DNA of 18,668 nt from CAG-1031 sp964391735 (GTDB lineage Bacteria; Bacteroidota; Bacteroidia; Bacteroidales; Muribaculaceae). The stretch covers positions 1-18,668 of the forward strand of contig CAYMNF010000043.1 of NCBI GenBank assembly GCA_964391735.1, written 5' to 3'. Position numbers and translations under genes: made by a program. The notes below the pieces were generated by a model. That model was not told the DNA's origin. It did not search any database and saw nothing but the letters and a program-made list of their open reading frames with translations. Numbering within the stretch: the stretch's first letter is position 1; each line of letters begins with the position of its first letter. Shown one piece after another: positions 8,049 to 15,846 of the stretch.

Positions 8049-8072
8049 TTTGGGTGTGGTTCGGGGGCACGT

Positions 8073-9275
8073 TCAGGACTTGTGCAGGATGGCGAGGAAG
8101 CGGGCCAACACCTCGGGGTCGCCGGTGTGCTTGCCAAGGTCCTCGCTGATTTTGCAGGTGTCGCTGTAGAAGGGCCACTGCTCCGTAATCTTGGCGGCTA
8201 CAAGCTTGATGACGATGTTCAGGGGTTTAACGCCCGGGAAGTCGTTGGTGAAGTGCGTGCCGATTCCAAATGACGGGATGCACTTCTCCTTGGCTATTTT
8301 ATGCAGCTTGATGGCGCGCTCGGTATCCAACGCGTTGCTGAAGATAATCTGTTTGCTGCGTGAGTCAATGCCCAACTTTTTGTACTTCTCAACAATACGG
8401 TCAAGCTGTTCAAGGTTGTCCCCGCTGTCGATACGCAACCCTTTGAAACCGCGGGCAAAGTCCTCTGAGAAGTTCAGGCTGAAGATGTCCCAGCCGAAGG
8501 TGTCGTACAGAAATATTCCCAACGCACCACGATAGGTGTTGCGCCAGCGTGACATAGCAATGTGGTTAGCCATTAAGGGGCCGTACATGGCGCCGATAGC
8601 ACTGATAAACTCATGTGCCATGGTGCCCACCGGGGTAAGGTTGTACTTCATGGCCAGGTAAACGTTGCTGGTGCCCACAAAAGTGCCGGGATAATCTTGG
8701 GACTCGGCGCAATCTTTCATGGCCTTGACCAAAACGTCCTCTGAGCGGAATGACAGACGACGGCGTGTGCCGAAATCGCTGAACACGCAGCCTGCCTGCA
8801 ACAACCGCTCGCCTTTCTTATATGACCGGGCGTAATAATCCTCATAGTCAACCTTCTCGGCAACCCCGGTCATGATGAAGTATAGTTCTGAAATTATGGC
8901 TAAAAGCTTTATCTCAAGCAAAATAGTGTCAGCCCATAGACCCTCAATGGTGATGTGCAAATGGCCCGAGGCATCCTGTGTGGCCTGGACCCGGTCGCGA
9001 TGATAGCGGAATCCGCGCAGATAAGTACAGAACCACCCCGGGATATAACTGCATTGCTTGCGTATGAAGTTTATCTCCTCATCGGTAACCTTGAGGTCCT
9101 CGAGCATCTCAATCTGCTCGTTCAGAGCCTTGCCGAATCCGGCAGGGTAAACTCTATTGTCGCGGTCATTAAAGGTGTATCGAACGTATGCGCGCGGAAA
9201 ATTCTCGATAACGGCACAGCACATCGAGAATTTATACAGGTCGTCGTCGGTGAAATGGGTAATTATCGGTCTCAT
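8073..9275 (-). CDS. pncB: Nicotinate phosphoribosyltransferase
   Basis: A cytosolic enzyme of NAD salvage (Preiss-Handler route) that joins nicotinate to PRPP, with ATP hydrolysis, to give nicotinate mononucleotide. It has 400 residues, matching the length of enterobacterial PncB. Family motifs are present in order: the N-terminal TDDDLYKFSM, FGTRRRLSFRS at 168-178, GTSNVYLAM at 201-209, GTMAHE at 217-222 with H221 as the likely phosphorylated histidine, LRIDSGD at 280-286, and GIGTHFTND at 337-345. Its ATG overlaps the pncA stop as ATGA, so translation is probably coupled to pncA. It closes a long minus-strand operon and is followed by a GC-rich hairpin. Confidence 0.95.
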   Translation of the reverse strand: MRPIITHFTDDDLYKFSMCCAVIENFPRAYVRYTFNDRDNRVYPAGFGKALNEQIEMLEDLKVTDEEINFIRKQCSYIPGWFCTYLRGFRYHRDRVQATQDASGHLHITIEGLWADTILLEIKLLAIISELYFIMTGVAEKVDYEDYYARSYKKGERLLQAGCVFSDFGTRRRLSFRSEDVLVKAMKDCAESQDYPGTFVGTSNVYLAMKYNLTPVGTMAHEFISAIGAMYGPLMANHIAMSRWRNTYRGALGIFLYDTFGWDIFSLNFSEDFARGFKGLRIDSGDNLEQLDRIVEKYKKLGIDSRSKQIIFSNALDTERAIKLHKIAKEKCIPSFGIGTHFTNDFPGVKPLNIVIKLVAAKITEQWPFYSDTCKISEDLGKHTGDPEVLARFLAILHKS

Positions 9276-9862
9276 TGCAGGTGGTTGGTTTCAATGAAAT
9301 TTTTCAGAGTAGTACCGTCATCCAACGATGCACACAGCTCCTCAAGGACCCTTACCTTCTCATGACCGTAGATGGCAACGGCATCTTTTGCGGTATTCAG
9401 TACGCACACATCACCGGCAATGCCGCAAATATCAATACCCTCCAGGCCCTTTTCGTCCATCAAGTCACGTATAGCCTTGCCCGAAACGGGGTTGGCGAAG
9501 ATTGAGTATTCATCAACGCGTGTGTCATCGCCCTTGGTCATTACCAGCAAAGTAGGGCAATGCTTGATGGCCGGCTGCAGGACATCATCGCTGATAGCCG
9601 CGCCCACGCTGTACTGTACACAGTGAGCAGGCCACTGCCCGCCATGCTCGGCGAAGGATGAGTGGTTGGCGGGATGCCAGTCGGCGGTGATAATGACATC
9701 AGAATACCTTGCACCATTTTCGCACAGATAGTCGCCTATCCTTTTCATGGCTGCATCGGCCCCGGGCACAACAAGGCTGCCGCTTATAAAGTCAATCTGA
9801 GGGTCTACTATCAGTAGTAACCGCCTTATTTCTCCTGAATTTTGGTTTTCTATTTTATCCAT
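9272..9862 (-). CDS. pncA: Nicotinamidase (isochorismatase-like hydrolase)
   Basis: Deamidates nicotinamide to nicotinate, the substrate of the enzyme encoded directly downstream. It has 196 residues with the nicotinamidase triad D20 (in LLLIVDPQIDF), K110 (in LVMTKGDD) and C153 (in GIAGDVCVLNTA). The metal site is visible as D61 and H63 in ADWHPANHSSF and H80 in WPAHC. The usual DYCV around the cysteine is DVCV here. The start overlaps the last 13 bases of the EnvC-like gene, and the stop overlaps the pncB start as ATGA. Pairing with pncB makes nicotinamidase far more likely than another isochorismatase-family function. Confidence 0.94.
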   Translation of the reverse strand: MDKIENQNSGEIRRLLLIVDPQIDFISGSLVVPGADAAMKRIGDYLCENGARYSDVIITADWHPANHSSFAEHGGQWPAHCVQYSVGAAISDDVLQPAIKHCPTLLVMTKGDDTRVDEYSIFANPVSGKAIRDLMDEKGLEGIDICGIAGDVCVLNTAKDAVAIYGHEKVRVLEELCASLDDGTTLKNFIETNHLQ

Positions 9863-11286
9863 TGCATTGGGTTTAGTTTCGTCCTTTCGTTGCGCAACTC
9901 AAAGTGCAAAATATACTCGTTGCCACCCTGTGAACCTATGGTGCCAATAGTCTGGCCGGTGGTCACCTCCTGGCCATTGCGCACGGCTATGTCTGCAAGT
10001 CCGGCATAGATGGTAATGTAGCTTCCGTGGCGCACCATCACAACCGTCCCGTATCCGTCTTGCTTGAAGATGCCTGACACGGTGCCGCCATACACCGACC
10101 TCGCCTTGGTTCCGGCGCCCACTGATATATCTATGCCTGAGTTCTCAACCATTATCCCCGGCAGGGTGGGGTGGGGGTTGCGGCCAAACTTACGCACCAC
10201 CGCATAGCGTCCGCTGACGGGGAAAAGCAGGTTCCCCTTATTGGCCTCAAACCCTCCCTGTATTTTACGGTCAGGGGCTGCCATGCCCTCATCGGGCTTC
10301 TCGGCGGGCTTGGTTGTCGGGCGCTTTGTCGGTTTGGTCTCGGGGGTAGCTTTTGAAGGCTGCGCGGGCTTCTGCCCCGGCTTTCCTTTTGCCTCGGCTT
10401 TCTCTTTGCGCTCGCGTTCTTTACGCTCCTTCTCTTTCCTCTTCTGCTCCTCCCGGCGTTGTTTTTCGGCCTTACGTTTTTTCTCAGCCTCCAACTTGCG
10501 TTGCTGCTCAATCTGTTGAGCTATACGTGTGTCAATGCTGTTCTGTAGGGCTTGCAGTCGCTTCTTCTGGTCATTCAGTGCCTTCATCAATTCGCTTTGG
10601 CGCTGACCCAGGGAGTCCACCAGGCGGTGCGTGTCCTCACGGTTGGTCTGCAATTGGCGATTGGCAAGGTTTAGCCGTTCAACCTGGTGCGTCTGCTCGG
10701 CATGCAGGGCCTTGAGCTGTTGCTGCTGCAGGTCAAGGTCGCTGCGCACTGCGGTGATGGCATTGGCCTTCTTGCGCCGCCAACGGGCATACGCTTGCAG
10801 GTATCGGACGCGGCTCAGACCCTCATTGGCATTTTTGGCACTCATCACAAACACCAGGTTATTTACCGGCGAGGTGTTCAGTTGCAGCCGTCGAAGGGTG
10901 TTTCTATAGTCCTCCTTAAGCCTGCGCAACTGCAAGGCCATGGTGTCTATGCGGCTGTCGGTAGCCTGTATGGCGTGTTTCACCGAGTCAGATTTTTCTC
11001 TGGCTGCGGCAATTATACCCTCTTGGGTTGAAATTTCGCGTTGCAGATCATCAAGCCTTTGCAGTTGGCGATTCGCCTCGTTGCGGGTGCCGGCAAGTTG
11101 GTTGGTCGTTTTCTCAATCTGCGCCTGCGTGTTTTTGCGGTCTCGTTGCAGGCTCTCGATGCTCTTCTCCTTTTTGGCTCCGGCAAGCGCAACAACGGCG
11201 CACGTCAGCACAACCGACAATATCATCAGCCAACGGTCTCTGACACGCATAACTTTGCAGGTACGTGCGGGATTCTTCACCGGCAT
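9850..11286 (-). CDS. EnvC-like coiled-coil LytM protein with degenerate active site
   Basis: A predicted periplasmic or envelope protein of 478 residues that likely activates peptidoglycan amidases rather than cutting peptidoglycan itself. The N-terminal hydrophobic segment (about 19-36) is a signal peptide or anchor. Coiled coil covers about 38-135 and 170-260, separated by an EnvC-like segment (NNLVFVMSAKNANEG to RVRYLQAY). A Lys/Glu/Arg-rich helix (about 260-300) and a Pro/Lys/Thr linker (about 300-345) precede the C-terminal LytM/M23 domain (about 353-478). Three of the four M23 metal ligands are lost: HxGxD reads NSGID (N382, D386 kept), YAHL reads YAGL (G429), and HLHFE reads ILHFE (I459, H461 kept). 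EnvC and NlpD are degenerate in the same manner. The start is fixed by a TAATG overlap with the DUF4292 gene; an ATG at 11250 is an alternative. Confidence 0.88.
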   Translation of the reverse strand: MPVKNPARTCKVMRVRDRWLMILSVVLTCAVVALAGAKKEKSIESLQRDRKNTQAQIEKTTNQLAGTRNEANRQLQRLDDLQREISTQEGIIAAAREKSDSVKHAIQATDSRIDTMALQLRRLKEDYRNTLRRLQLNTSPVNNLVFVMSAKNANEGLSRVRYLQAYARWRRKKANAITAVRSDLDLQQQQLKALHAEQTHQVERLNLANRQLQTNREDTHRLVDSLGQRQSELMKALNDQKKRLQALQNSIDTRIAQQIEQQRKLEAEKKRKAEKQRREEQKRKEKERKERERKEKAEAKGKPGQKPAQPSKATPETKPTKRPTTKPAEKPDEGMAAPDRKIQGGFEANKGNLLFPVSGRYAVVRKFGRNPHPTLPGIMVENSGIDISVGAGTKARSVYGGTVSGIFKQDGYGTVVMVRHGSYITIYAGLADIAVRNGQEVTTGQTIGTIGSQGGNEYILHFELRNERTKLNPMQWIK

Positions 11287-12143
11287 TACAGGTTGTTAAG
11301 CATTTTGATGAGTGACTCCCCGTTGATAGGTCGGTAACCCTTGGGTATCTTGAGGCTTATCTTCTCCCCGGTATTCCATTTGGCTTTCTTCAGGTTCATT
11401 TCTATTTGGCCTGAGATGGTGCTCTCGGCCGTCTTGGCCTCAAGGTCTATAACAGTGGCACACTGGCCGCCATACGTGTCATTTACCACGTCGCTGTATC
11501 TTACGCTGAACGGCTTGCTACCCGCTGTCCCGTTGAATGACAGCAAAATAGGACGGTCCCCGGCCTTTACATCAAAGCTGCAGGTTAGCCCTCTCACACT
11601 CATATCGGGCATCAACTGCCAGTCGTCCTTATCGGTTGCCGGGGCAACGAAACTTGCGTTAACCCCGTCAGCAAGGGGAGTGGCGTCTTCACCGGGGGCA
11701 AACAGTTTCCCCAACAGCAGGGCCTGAACATTGCCAACCGTAGCGGGGAATCCGGCCAGTAAACGGGTCAGAGACTCGCTAACATAACGCTTGTTCAACT
11801 TCTCGTAGGCTACAATTGAGTCTGAGGTCACCGTCAGGGCTCCCACCTCAAAGCCAAGCATCCGCAGCGAAATCTGTATGGCACTGTTGCGTGTCATGGT
11901 CAGCGTGCCCGAGATGCTTATCTCCTTGGGAGACTTCAACTTTAGTTTTATAGGAATCTTAACCGATTGCCAGTCGGTGTTACACTGCTGCAAGGTCGCA
12001 AAATCGGCAGCGGCAGTCCTCTGTTTTGCCACAGCGGGAATGGCCTGCCCGCTAACAGTATCGTTGGCAATGCGGTGGGTGCTGCATGACATCAGCAAAA
12101 TCCCTGACAAAAATAGTATACTAAGGTGTAAGTAGGTTCTCAT
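11286..12143 (-). CDS. DUF4292 outer-membrane lipoprotein, LolB-like
   Basis: A lipoprotein of 285 residues with signal sequence and lipobox LMSC (acylated C20). I assign it to DUF4292, a family widespread in Bacteroidota. The mature part is beta-rich with alternating hydrophobic residues. The segment near 78-147 (SGTLTMTRN, then ISLRMLGFEVGALTV, a hydrophobic AYEKLNKRY strand, then LTRLLAGFP and ALLLGKL) resembles LolB in spacing, including a hydrophobic LG loop followed by a helix ending in a WLLG-like motif. LolB inserts lipoproteins into the outer membrane. The next gene upstream encodes a TPR protein like those beside lolB in gammaproteobacteria. Its TAA stop overlaps the envC-like ATG by one base. 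The family call is fairly secure; the LolB role is inference. Confidence 0.8.
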   Translation of the reverse strand: MRTYLHLSILFLSGILLMSCSTHRIANDTVSGQAIPAVAKQRTAAADFATLQQCNTDWQSVKIPIKLKLKSPKEISISGTLTMTRNSAIQISLRMLGFEVGALTVTSDSIVAYEKLNKRYVSESLTRLLAGFPATVGNVQALLLGKLFAPGEDATPLADGVNASFVAPATDKDDWQLMPDMSVRGLTCSFDVKAGDRPILLSFNGTAGSKPFSVRYSDVVNDTYGGQCATVIDLEAKTAESTISGQIEMNLKKAKWNTGEKISLKIPKGYRPINGESLIKMLNNL

Positions 12144-12173
12144 CGTAAAATTTCAGAATTGCCGGGCAATCCT

Positions 12174-13961
12174 TTACGGGTTTATGTTTTTTGCCTTAAT
12201 CTTGCGCCGCAACACGGCATCTTCAGGTGCATATACCAGGGCGCGCTTCCAGTTTTTCACGGCTTGGGCCGTGTCTCCTAACTTGAAGTAAATATCGCCG
12301 GCGTGGTGATAAGTATCTTTGGCCTGCTCTGCGGCGATTGTGTCTTCCTGCGCCAGGCCTGTGATGGCCTTCTCAATGGTTTTGGCTGCCCGGGAATATT
12401 CCCCCTGTTTGTACAGTACCCACGCGTATGTGTCAAGCCACATCGGGTCATCAGGGATGTTGCGCAGACAGCGCTCTATCAACGTGCGCGCCTCGGGCAG
12501 GTCAGTTTCCTGCAGGGCCAGAAAATAGGCAAGGTTGTTGGCCAGCATATAATTGTCGGGCTTCAACTGCAGCGCCGCCCGGTAATTGTTTAACCCGGCC
12601 AGCGTATCACCCTGTGCAATGAGCAGGTCTCCCTGTGCACCCTTGATCATCGACCGGATATTAACGTCGATGGTGTCTCCGCCAAGCGAGTCGGCGCGTG
12701 CAAGTTCACGCAGGGCGCCCACCGTGTCAAGCGGCTCACTCCTCAGCAAGGTCTGGGCCTTCAACACCGCCAATGTGGCCATGTTGGGGAAGTAACGCTC
12801 GGCTCGCGTAATGGCATCAGCCGCTTTTGCCGTGTCCTCACGCAGATATTTGTCGATTAAAGCCATCCAGAGGTTGATGTCCGACGGGTGCAGACTCAGG
12901 TAGTCATCCATTATTGACGCCGACGCCGGCTCGCCGATGTAGTTGAGCCACCCTATGTAATCCTGCATCAGCTGGTCGTCGTAGGGGTGAGCCTTCACTA
13001 AAGCAGCATAGGTACGGGTAATCATCGGGTTAGCCCTCTCCTCCATGCCCTCTTTGCTCATAACCTCCTTGGCAAAGGTCACCACAAGCTGCGGAACAAC
13101 TTCGGGGGGCAGACTCTCGTTGAGCATCGTCTCTTCAAGCAGGTTGAGGTACCGGGTGGTATCCCCCTTGGCAAGGTGGCCTTCGGCAAGGAGCATGACG
13201 TTCTCAAGGTCTGTGGGTGAGGCCTCATACAACTCACTGCCAAGGGCAATCAGGGAGTCGGTATCCTCATAGATACTCAAGATCCTCATCCACAACATAC
13301 GTGCATCCCGGTCATGACGGTTGTCGGCAAAATAAGCTCCCGTGAGTTCCTTTACCTTTGTTGTGTCTTCAAGCAGCAGGTATATCGATGCGCGCTCACG
13401 CACGGTTGCGGCCGAGACCCCGTGGGCCATCTCCAAGGTGTCAATTAGTGAGAGGGTACGGTCTATCTGAGTACTGTCAAGCACAAAATACTTGGGCTTG
13501 ATAACGTCTATTGCCATCTGCAACAACTCCTCATTCAGCGGGTCGTATACACGCATCATGCGCACAGCCTCCTGTGCCAGGGAGTCCTGTTGCAACTTGC
13601 CCAGGAACCCTATGTAGCGCCGGCCATATTCCAGGTTGGCGGGATTCGCAATAAACGCCTTGCGGGCCATAGCCAGTCCTTGACTCTCTAAGGTGTCATT
13701 AGACACATAGCGACCCAGAAATGAAAGCAGCATGCCGTACTCCCCGGTCAGTATCATGTCCGTTGAGTCGATACTATAGGCCTGGCGCATCAGGTCAAAG
13801 TATATGTCGGCCGAGTCATTAAGACTTGCCGAGATGGCCGAGTTGTACAAAAACTCGGCCTTGCGTACATCAGCCGGCGTTGGACCCTTGGCCTTGCGGG
13901 GGCCGGCACTCACCGTGGCTACCATCAACGCCAGTCCAACTATATACAGCAGCTTTCTCAT
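12174..13961 (-). CDS. Exported TPR protein beside the LolB-like gene
   Basis: A periplasmic TPR protein of 595 residues with signal peptide MRKLLYIVGLALMVATVSAG, probably cleaved after A19. Helical repeat pairs run through the whole protein. The clearest TPR units lie at about 440-470 (AQGDLLIAQGDTLAGLNNYRAALQLKPD), 505-535 (LDTYAWVLYKQGEYSRAAKTIEKAI) and 550-582 (YHHAGDIYFKLGDTAQAVKNWKRAL). The last two strongly recall the C-terminal pattern of TPR proteins encoded next to lolB in Pseudomonas (LDSMGWVLYRLG, then HLGEVLW). A role as a scaffold in envelope biogenesis is inferred. It lies 61 bases after dut and 30 bases before the DUF4292 gene, on the same strand with no promoter-like box between. 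Confidence 0.82.
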   Translation of the reverse strand: MRKLLYIVGLALMVATVSAGPRKAKGPTPADVRKAEFLYNSAISASLNDSADIYFDLMRQAYSIDSTDMILTGEYGMLLSFLGRYVSNDTLESQGLAMARKAFIANPANLEYGRRYIGFLGKLQQDSLAQEAVRMMRVYDPLNEELLQMAIDVIKPKYFVLDSTQIDRTLSLIDTLEMAHGVSAATVRERASIYLLLEDTTKVKELTGAYFADNRHDRDARMLWMRILSIYEDTDSLIALGSELYEASPTDLENVMLLAEGHLAKGDTTRYLNLLEETMLNESLPPEVVPQLVVTFAKEVMSKEGMEERANPMITRTYAALVKAHPYDDQLMQDYIGWLNYIGEPASASIMDDYLSLHPSDINLWMALIDKYLREDTAKAADAITRAERYFPNMATLAVLKAQTLLRSEPLDTVGALRELARADSLGGDTIDVNIRSMIKGAQGDLLIAQGDTLAGLNNYRAALQLKPDNYMLANNLAYFLALQETDLPEARTLIERCLRNIPDDPMWLDTYAWVLYKQGEYSRAAKTIEKAITGLAQEDTIAAEQAKDTYHHAGDIYFKLGDTAQAVKNWKRALVYAPEDAVLRRKIKAKNINP

Positions 13962-14022
13962 CAGTTAACTCTTTTTATCCCTTTACACCTCCCTTGCCGG
14001 TACCAACCCTTGGCTCAGCAAG

Positions 14023-14469
14023 TTATTCTACACCGGTATGCCCAAAGGCGCCAAGGCCACGTTTGGTGTGGTCAAGCTCCTTCGCCGGAACCCATTTGGC
14101 GTGAACATAGTCGGTTATTACCAATTGTGCAATGCGGTCCCCATGGTTTATCACGAACGGTTCTTGCCCGAGATTGATAAGGATAATACCAATCTCACCA
14201 CGATAGTCGGCGTCAACAGTGCCGGGAGTGTTCACCACTGAGATTCCATGCTTCAGCGCAAGACCGCTGCGGGGACGCACCTGGCACTCATGCCCACGCG
14301 GCAACTGTATGGCAAGACCAGTGGGCACAAGCATCCTTTCGCCGGGGTTAAGCACCACCGAGGCTTCGGGGAGGTTGGCACGCACATCCATGCCTGCAGA
14401 TGACGGGGTCTCATAAACGGGCAGGGGATTGTCTGACTTGTTGACAATCTTTATCTCAATATTCTCCAT
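14023..14469 (-). CDS. dut: dUTP diphosphatase
   Basis: Hydrolyses dUTP to dUMP and diphosphate, keeping uracil out of DNA and supplying dUMP for thymidylate synthesis; it normally works as a trimer. From the ATG at 14469 it has 148 residues, the normal length. The five dUTPase motifs are present: SAGMDV at 24-29, PRSGL at 66-70, GTVDADYRGEI at 83-93, DRIAQLVI at 111-118 and RGLGAFGHTG at 137-146. Motif 5 has Ala where most family members have Gly (RGxGGFG). An in-frame ATG at 14502 lies inside the promoter box and was rejected. It is the first gene of the minus-strand operon that runs to pncB. Confidence 0.95.
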   Translation of the reverse strand: MENIEIKIVNKSDNPLPVYETPSSAGMDVRANLPEASVVLNPGERMLVPTGLAIQLPRGHECQVRPRSGLALKHGISVVNTPGTVDADYRGEIGIILINLGQEPFVINHGDRIAQLVITDYVHAKWVPAKELDHTKRGLGAFGHTGVE

Positions 14470-14499
14470 GACGGTCACTGTTTTATGTACATTAATATG

Positions 14500-14507
14500 C
14501 AAAGATA
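14500..14507 (-). promoter_or_regulatory. Promoter of the dut operon (-7 box)
   Basis: Read on the minus strand the box is TATCTTTG followed by CAT, an exact match to TAnnTTTG. Transcription should start near 14493, giving a leader of about 24 bases before the dut ATG at 14469. The -33 position holds a T-rich run rather than a clear TTG. It is the only exact box seen upstream of a gene start from dut to pncB. Confidence 0.7.
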
Positions 14508-14542
14508 CAAAAAATCTTACCGCCCGCTAAAAAATTTTGTCC

Positions 14543-14586
14543 TCAATGAAAACTCAATGAAAACTCAATGAAAACTCAAATAAAAC
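14543..14586. repeat. Four tandem 11-base repeats upstream of the dut promoter
   Basis: Three identical copies of TCAATGAAAAC (14543-14553, 14554-14564, 14565-14575) are followed by a fourth, TCAAATAAAAC (14576-14586), with two changes. The unit is close to one helical turn. The array lies about 36-80 bases upstream of the dut -7 box and about 50 bases from the terminator of the fimbria unit. Confidence 0.9.
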
Positions 14587-14638
14587 ACAGCGATGTCTAA
14601 GTGTAAAAAGCTATTGTGGCAGCTCCCGATGAGGCCGT

Positions 14639-14678
14639 AAAAAAAATTACCGGGGCGATATTTCTATCGTCCCGGTAA
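14639..14678 (-). terminator. Intrinsic terminator of the fimbria unit
   Basis: A 14-base stem (14647-14660 with 14665-14678, one G-T pair, core ACCGGG/CCCGGT) closes on the four-base loop TTTC. On the minus strand it is followed by AA and then eight T residues (14646-14639), a textbook rho-independent terminator. It lies 39 bases after the fimbrillin stop codon. Confidence 0.92.
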
Positions 14679-14717
14679 ACATTGTTAAAAGTATCTTATA
14701 CCGTAGTGGGTTTCAGA

Positions 14718-15788
14718 TTAGAATACTACACCAAAGCTGATGTTGGTCGGGGTCTGCTCAGTCCAGCTCGGGTCCGTGAGGATTTGGGAAGCCTCAAATG
14801 CAATAGCCTCGAGGTTCAGGACATCGCCGGTGATGTGGATAACATATTTGTAGCCATAGCCGGGAACCCACTCAGGCTGCCATGAGCCAACCAAACGACG
14901 GTCAAGAAGTTTCTTGCCATCCTGAGTCAGAGACAGGGTGAAGGCAATGTTCAGATTCTTGTCGGTATACTTGGCCGGGATAAAGAATGCTGAAGATGAA
15001 GCTACACTGGTACCGGAATTGGCATCGTTGGTTGAGTTGGCAACATTGTTCTGAGGAACTTCAACTGAAATTTTCTCATCAGTCAGGTTGTCGTTACCAA
15101 GACTTGACCACTCGTTGAGACGGAGGTCGTATGAGCCAAGGCTGTAGAAGTTTGAGAACTCTACGTCAGAAACTGACATTTGATAACCCTTGGGCAGGTC
15201 ATTAACAAACTCTGCACTGATTTTGCTGAGTGCGTGTTTGAAGGTAAGGGTAACAGCGGTGTTGCCACTGATGCGTGCTACATAACCCTCGTTAACAGCG
15301 CAGATAAGGTCATGCTGGTGGTCGGCGTTACAACGGTAGTTAACAAGTTTCAGGCCGCGTTTGGTCTTCTGCAGTTCCTCTTCTGAGTCAATGTCATTGT
15401 AGTTAAACACGGGGGTGCCGTTAACATGTGTGTCGCTGAGTGCCAAACCGGCGCAGCTGTAGGCATAGAAGAAGTAAGATGCATCGGGCATCCAGTAGCG
15501 GGTGTCGGTGTAGTCCCAAGCTGAGTTGCTGTCAGCGAGGTCGCGATTCACGGCAACACCATTAAAGACATTCATCACAGTTCCGTTGAGGGTGTAGTAA
15601 CCAAACACCTGGAAATGATCCAATGCGTTCATTGTCAGGTCACCGGTAACCTCGGTACGTGAGTTCTTGTTGATGACGTTCTCAAAGCGGATGGCATTGC
15701 TCTGCGGGCCTTCTTCAACCACATCGCTCGATGTACATGCCGTCAGTGCCGAAGCACCTAAAACGAGCCAAAAGAAATGTTTTTTCAT
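14718..15788 (-). CDS. Fimbrillin family lipoprotein (Mfa-like)
   Basis: A surface lipoprotein of 356 residues that I assign to the Bacteroidales fimbrillin/Mfa-like family, structural or tip subunits of type V pili. The signal sequence ends in lipobox LTAC (acylated C18), and the mature N-terminus is acidic (SSDVVEE), as in many surface-exposed Bacteroidota lipoproteins. The N-terminal half has family features: the IRFENVINKNSRTEVTG segment, FQVFGYYTLNG, and WMPDASYFFYAYSCAG around 95-115. A central HALSKISAEF motif and a C-terminal YGYKYVIHITGD are also typical. The Arg at 44 (NSR-TEV) is at a position where related pilins may be processed. It is the last gene of the unit, 58 bases after the DUF5119 gene. 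Whether it is shaft or tip cannot be decided from sequence. Confidence 0.85.
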   Translation of the reverse strand: MKKHFFWLVLGASALTACTSSDVVEEGPQSNAIRFENVINKNSRTEVTGDLTMNALDHFQVFGYYTLNGTVMNVFNGVAVNRDLADSNSAWDYTDTRYWMPDASYFFYAYSCAGLALSDTHVNGTPVFNYNDIDSEEELQKTKRGLKLVNYRCNADHQHDLICAVNEGYVARISGNTAVTLTFKHALSKISAEFVNDLPKGYQMSVSDVEFSNFYSLGSYDLRLNEWSSLGNDNLTDEKISVEVPQNNVANSTNDANSGTSVASSSAFFIPAKYTDKNLNIAFTLSLTQDGKKLLDRRLVGSWQPEWVPGYGYKYVIHITGDVLNLEAIAFEASQILTDPSWTEQTPTNISFGVVF

Positions 15789-15846
15789 TGCTTTTTGTGT
15801 TTAAAAGATTAATATAGATTGTAATATTTTCTTGAAAATTAAGGTT

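Noticed and set aside
10152..10511. Lys/Arg/Pro-rich 119-codon frame on the minus strand, and Ser/Leu/Phe-rich frames opposite
   Set aside because: They are shadows of the charged coiled coil and Pro-rich linker of the EnvC-like gene.
12158..12170. ATTGCCGGGCAAT hairpin between the TPR and DUF4292 genes
   Set aside because: It has a five-base stem with no U-run and is too weak to call a terminator within an otherwise continuous operon.
14543..14586. Short repeats considered as a CRISPR remnant
   Set aside because: The units are 11 bases and directly adjacent with no spacers, and no cas genes are nearby.
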